Part shown: one piece after another, positions 61,951 through 64,000 of the stretch | How the letters are laid out: the number at the start of each line of letters is the position of its first letter | How positions within the stretch are numbered: position 1 is the first letter of the stretch | DNA from: Kordia sp050633145 | Lineage (GTDB): Bacteria > Bacteroidota > Bacteroidia > Flavobacteriales > Flavobacteriaceae | Length of the DNA stretch: 64,000 nucleotides | Assembly: GCF_050633145.1 (NCBI RefSeq) | Contig: NZ_JBOEFY010000015.1 | Coordinates: forward strand, 124,001-188,000 | Direction: 5' to 3' | Program-made: the position numbers and the translations under genes | The notes under the pieces: model-generated | Database searches by the model: none | Seen by the model: the letters and a program-made list of their open reading frames with translations, nothing else | What the model was told of the DNA's origin: nothing

Positions 61951-61961
61951 ATAAATAAGCT

Positions 61962-62486
61962 ATGTGTGAATTAAAAAACAAATTTTTACTTTGTAGTTGT
62001 CAAGATGGTGAACTAAAAGAAAATAATGTTAGTTGGATATTATTTCGTCGCAAAGAAAAGAAAAAAAGAGGTCTTTGCAATAATTCCGAACCAATAACCA
62101 GAATATTAGGACAACGAGAACTACCTAGTAACGACTTAATTGAATCTGGATATAAAGAACAATATTATAAAAACCTAAAGGCATTCTATGAAGAAGAGAA
62201 AAGAAAAAAAGAATTAGAAGATACTATAAAAGAATCTGAAGGTTATATAAAAACAACGGCTTATATTCTTACCGAACTAAATACTCGAAATTGTTTTGAC
62301 AAGAACATTGAAATAATGGAAAAAGATATTCTATCAATAAAATTAAATTCTGAATTAGGTCTTTGGGCGGAATTTATATTCAGAAAGCAATCTTGGAGAA
62401 TAGCAAAGTTTAGTTTGGAAGAGAAAAAGTATTTAACAATTATAAAAGGAGAAATAAAACCTACACACAACAATGACTATAGGTAA
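61962..62486 (+). CDS. hypothetical protein, cassette-like gene
   Basis: 174 aa, cytoplasmic. Lysine/glutamate-rich (YEEEKRKKELEDTIKESEGY, a likely coiled coil) with cysteines near the start (MCELKNKFLLCSCQDGELKE). No family recognised. The coding end KPTHNNDYR is encoded within the boundary repeat CCTACACACAACAATGACTA, so the gene was probably fused to it. No good ribosome binding site stands out. Confidence 0.6.
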   Translation: MCELKNKFLLCSCQDGELKENNVSWILFRRKEKKKRGLCNNSEPITRILGQRELPSNDLIESGYKEQYYKNLKAFYEEEKRKKELEDTIKESEGYIKTTAYILTELNTRNCFDKNIEIMEKDILSIKLNSELGLWAEFIFRKQSWRIAKFSLEEKKYLTIIKGEIKPTHNNDYR

Positions 62487-62607
62487 TTGCCGGTTCTCGT
62501 CTACTTATGAAAATCCTCGCATATTTTCTATTTGGGTTTTATTTACTAAATTATGTACTTAAACACGCAACGAAATCATACACAAGAACGTTGCCTGTAA
62601 GCATAAA
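62458..62607 (+). repeat. boundary sequence B2 of cassette-like series
   Basis: CCTACACACAACAATGACTA followed by TAGGTAATTGCCGGTTCTCG on the left and ATACACAAGAACGTTGCCTG on the right, ending 7 bp before the next ATG. The left end recurs in B3 (CCTACACACAAAAATGGCTG). Confidence 0.55.
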
Positions 62608-62613
62608 AACCAT

Positions 62614-63042
62614 ATGAAAGAAATAGAATCAGCTAAATATTATTTTATAACTGGAATTAATGAACCTAAAGATAATTCTTTAGAGTTTGAGTTGATTTGC
62701 GGAATCGTTTCGGAAAAAGAGGAGAAAGTATTTGTTGGAAATCAGAATCTTGGTCCTGCTCGTCAGATTTTAATGAATGAGAATCATAAGTATAAAATAA
62801 AGTTTGATAGCTACATCGGTTATTCTGTATTGGACGAAAGTTACGCTGACAAACTAGGAGATGACTTTACAGGACATAATCCGAGAATATACTCTTACTC
62901 AAATTTCTTGGACTATATAAAAACTGACACTTTTGCTACTAAAGATTATCCTGAAGAATTTAAACATTATGCTTTCATAAGTGAAAATCACGTACTGAAT
63001 GTAGCAGCGGAATCGGAACCAGAAATTGAAAAAATAAAATAG
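62614..63042 (+). CDS. hypothetical protein, cassette-like gene
   Basis: 142 aa, cytoplasmic, acidic. It begins MKEIESAKYYFITGINEPKD and is mostly beta with a Tyr/Asp/Glu composition often seen in small immunity proteins; that is only an impression. No family recognised. It is bounded on both sides by the related boundary repeats. Confidence 0.6.
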   Translation: MKEIESAKYYFITGINEPKDNSLEFELICGIVSEKEEKVFVGNQNLGPARQILMNENHKYKIKFDSYIGYSVLDESYADKLGDDFTGHNPRIYSYSNFLDYIKTDTFATKDYPEEFKHYAFISENHVLNVAAESEPEIEKIK

Positions 63043-63245
63043 CCTACACACAAAAATGGCTGTAATTAATAAGGTTTTAGCGATTAACCTTAAGTTTAGA
63101 GTTTTAAAAGTCCGCCAAATCTTTTTGATTTGGTATTATAAATAAAAAGATAAAACGAAATAAAAAGTTTTGGATAAGTATTTAATCGAAAGTTCACTAC
63201 TTTTAATTCCCGTACTAATTATAGCTGAGACGTTGGCGGTGAATA
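63043..63245 (+). repeat. boundary sequence B3 of cassette-like series
   Basis: Left CCTACACACAAAAATGGCTG just after the stop of the previous gene, right GAGACGTTGGCGGTGAATAA just before the next ATG. In between, AT-rich and without a gene. Confidence 0.5.
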
Positions 63246-63250
63246 AAAAA

Positions 63251-64000
63251 ATGAAAATGAAAAGATTACTTATATTAATATTTGCTATTACTTTAATTTC
63301 GTGTGAATCTGAAGAGCAAAAGATTAAAAAGGCAGAGAATACTGTGAAAAGCTTTGTCTCAAATCTTCAGTTTGACAACTACGATAAATTATTTAGTTTT
63401 TATCCAGATTTTAAAAGAATTGAAACTTATTGGAAATTGAATTCTATAATTATTACATCTTCAAATATAAATCCTGATGAATCTATAACGATCATTGGAA
63501 GTTCAAACAATAGACAGGTTTTATTTGAACTTCAGAGACAAAATAATCAATATTTAATAACAAATAGTAAAGGGCTTTCCTCTGATTACAATTCTAATAT
63601 ATATAAGTTTTGTAAAAAGATTGGATGTATAGGTACAAGCGAATATGATGCAGACATTTCTAATATATGTAAGGACAATAAATATAAATTCGAGAAGTTA
63701 GTCAATGATTTGAAGACTAGAATAGAAAGTAGAACTGTTCTCGAAAATCATACTCTTACCAAAAGTTATGGAACGCTTTCGGGTGATATTACAATTAAGA
63801 ACTATTCACGTTTCACAATTCCAGGACATGTATACAAAATCTATGTAAAATACTTGAATTCAAAAGACGAGGTAATATTTACTTCCAATCAATCATTGTC
63901 AAATTTTCAATCAATCCCTTACAACCAAAGTAAAACAATACATATCTTTGAAAATAATGTGAAAGGATTTCGAAAAGTAGATATTCAATTAAGCCTGACA
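63251..64000 (+). CDS. lipoprotein of unknown function (3' end outside window)
   Basis: 250 codons without a stop to the right edge. It starts MKMKRLLILIFAITLISCES, a lipoprotein signal with its cysteine at 18 (an in-frame ATG two codons later is equally possible). The mature part is Asn/Lys/Ser-rich. About 165-250 reads as a beta-sandwich (TIKNYSRFTIPGHVYKIYVK, YLNSKDEVIFTS), like domains for envelope-bound extracytoplasmic proteins. No family recognised. Third gene of the cassette-like series. Confidence 0.6.
   Translation, partial: MKMKRLLILIFAITLISCESEEQKIKKAENTVKSFVSNLQFDNYDKLFSFYPDFKRIETYWKLNSIIITSSNINPDESITIIGSSNNRQVLFELQRQNNQYLITNSKGLSSDYNSNIYKFCKKIGCIGTSEYDADISNICKDNKYKFEKLVNDLKTRIESRTVLENHTLTKSYGTLSGDITIKNYSRFTIPGHVYKIYVKYLNSKDEVIFTSNQSLSNFQSIPYNQSKTIHIFENNVKGFRKVDIQLSLT

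Noticed and set aside
61874..63245. True integron with attC sites
   Set aside because: The right end ACGTTG resembles GTTRRRY only in part, no integrase gene is visible and only three boundaries can be compared; reported as cassette-like only.

Overview
The window reads as chromosomal DNA of a marine member of the Flavobacteriaceae (Bacteroidota). Support comes from the AT-rich sequence, promoters of the TTG / 19 bp / TAnnTTTG type, outer-membrane lipoproteins, two proteins with type IX secretion C-terminal sorting domains, a PL7 alginate lyase, 7TM-AraC regulators, a bacillithiol-type YtxJ protein and many short GG-leader peptides of the Bacteroidota class I lanthipeptide-like type. The mixture recalls Kordia, but the genus is an inference.

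Left part (1-19.7 kb): a truncated LytS-type kinase with its LytTR response regulator, pheT, several unknown secreted proteins, a short GG peptide, an ABC-F ATPase, a thioredoxin-fold lipoprotein without a CxxC, a transaldolase-family aldolase, and a long minus-strand run (17.2 back to 12.1 kb) holding an SDR, a DinB-like protein, two paralogous membrane proteins, an esterase and a VF530 protein. The SRP RNA gene lies at 17.35-17.45 kb with a textbook promoter. A plant-type glutaminyl cyclase and an aldose epimerase follow.

Middle part (19.8-45 kb): a telomere-like GGGTTTT tandem repeat, a lanthipeptide-like precursor, and a four-gene minus-strand sensory operon (unknown two-repeat protein, 7TM protein, histidine kinase, LuxR-type regulator). 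Next come five tandem paralogues, each with a four-cysteine N-terminal domain, one membrane segment and a CarboxypepD-reg-like domain. Then a beta-helix-like lipoprotein, a CRTAC1-like secreted protein, glyA and fumarylacetoacetase. Two precursor-peptide clusters (36.3-36.8 and 41.0-41.8 kb) share upstream DNA elements and lie near two paralogous 7TM-AraC regulators. Between them are an alginate lyase with three 13-bp-spaced operator-like sites and a TauE/SafE permease.

Right part (44.6-64 kb): ytxJ, clpB, unknown secreted proteins, mqo, a third precursor cluster (54.7-55.6 kb), a TetR gene with palindromic sites before itself and before a thioesterase-deoC-deoD-phosphatase run, an OmpW-like protein, smpB and a T9SS cargo protein. 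From about 61.87 kb to the end, unrelated small genes in one orientation are separated by related boundary sequences, suggesting a cassette-like array.

The unifying theme is orphan RiPP-like precursors: at least ten intact short GG-type or core-like peptides in five places plus two likely decayed copies, with no LanB, LanC, protease-transporter or radical-SAM gene in the window.
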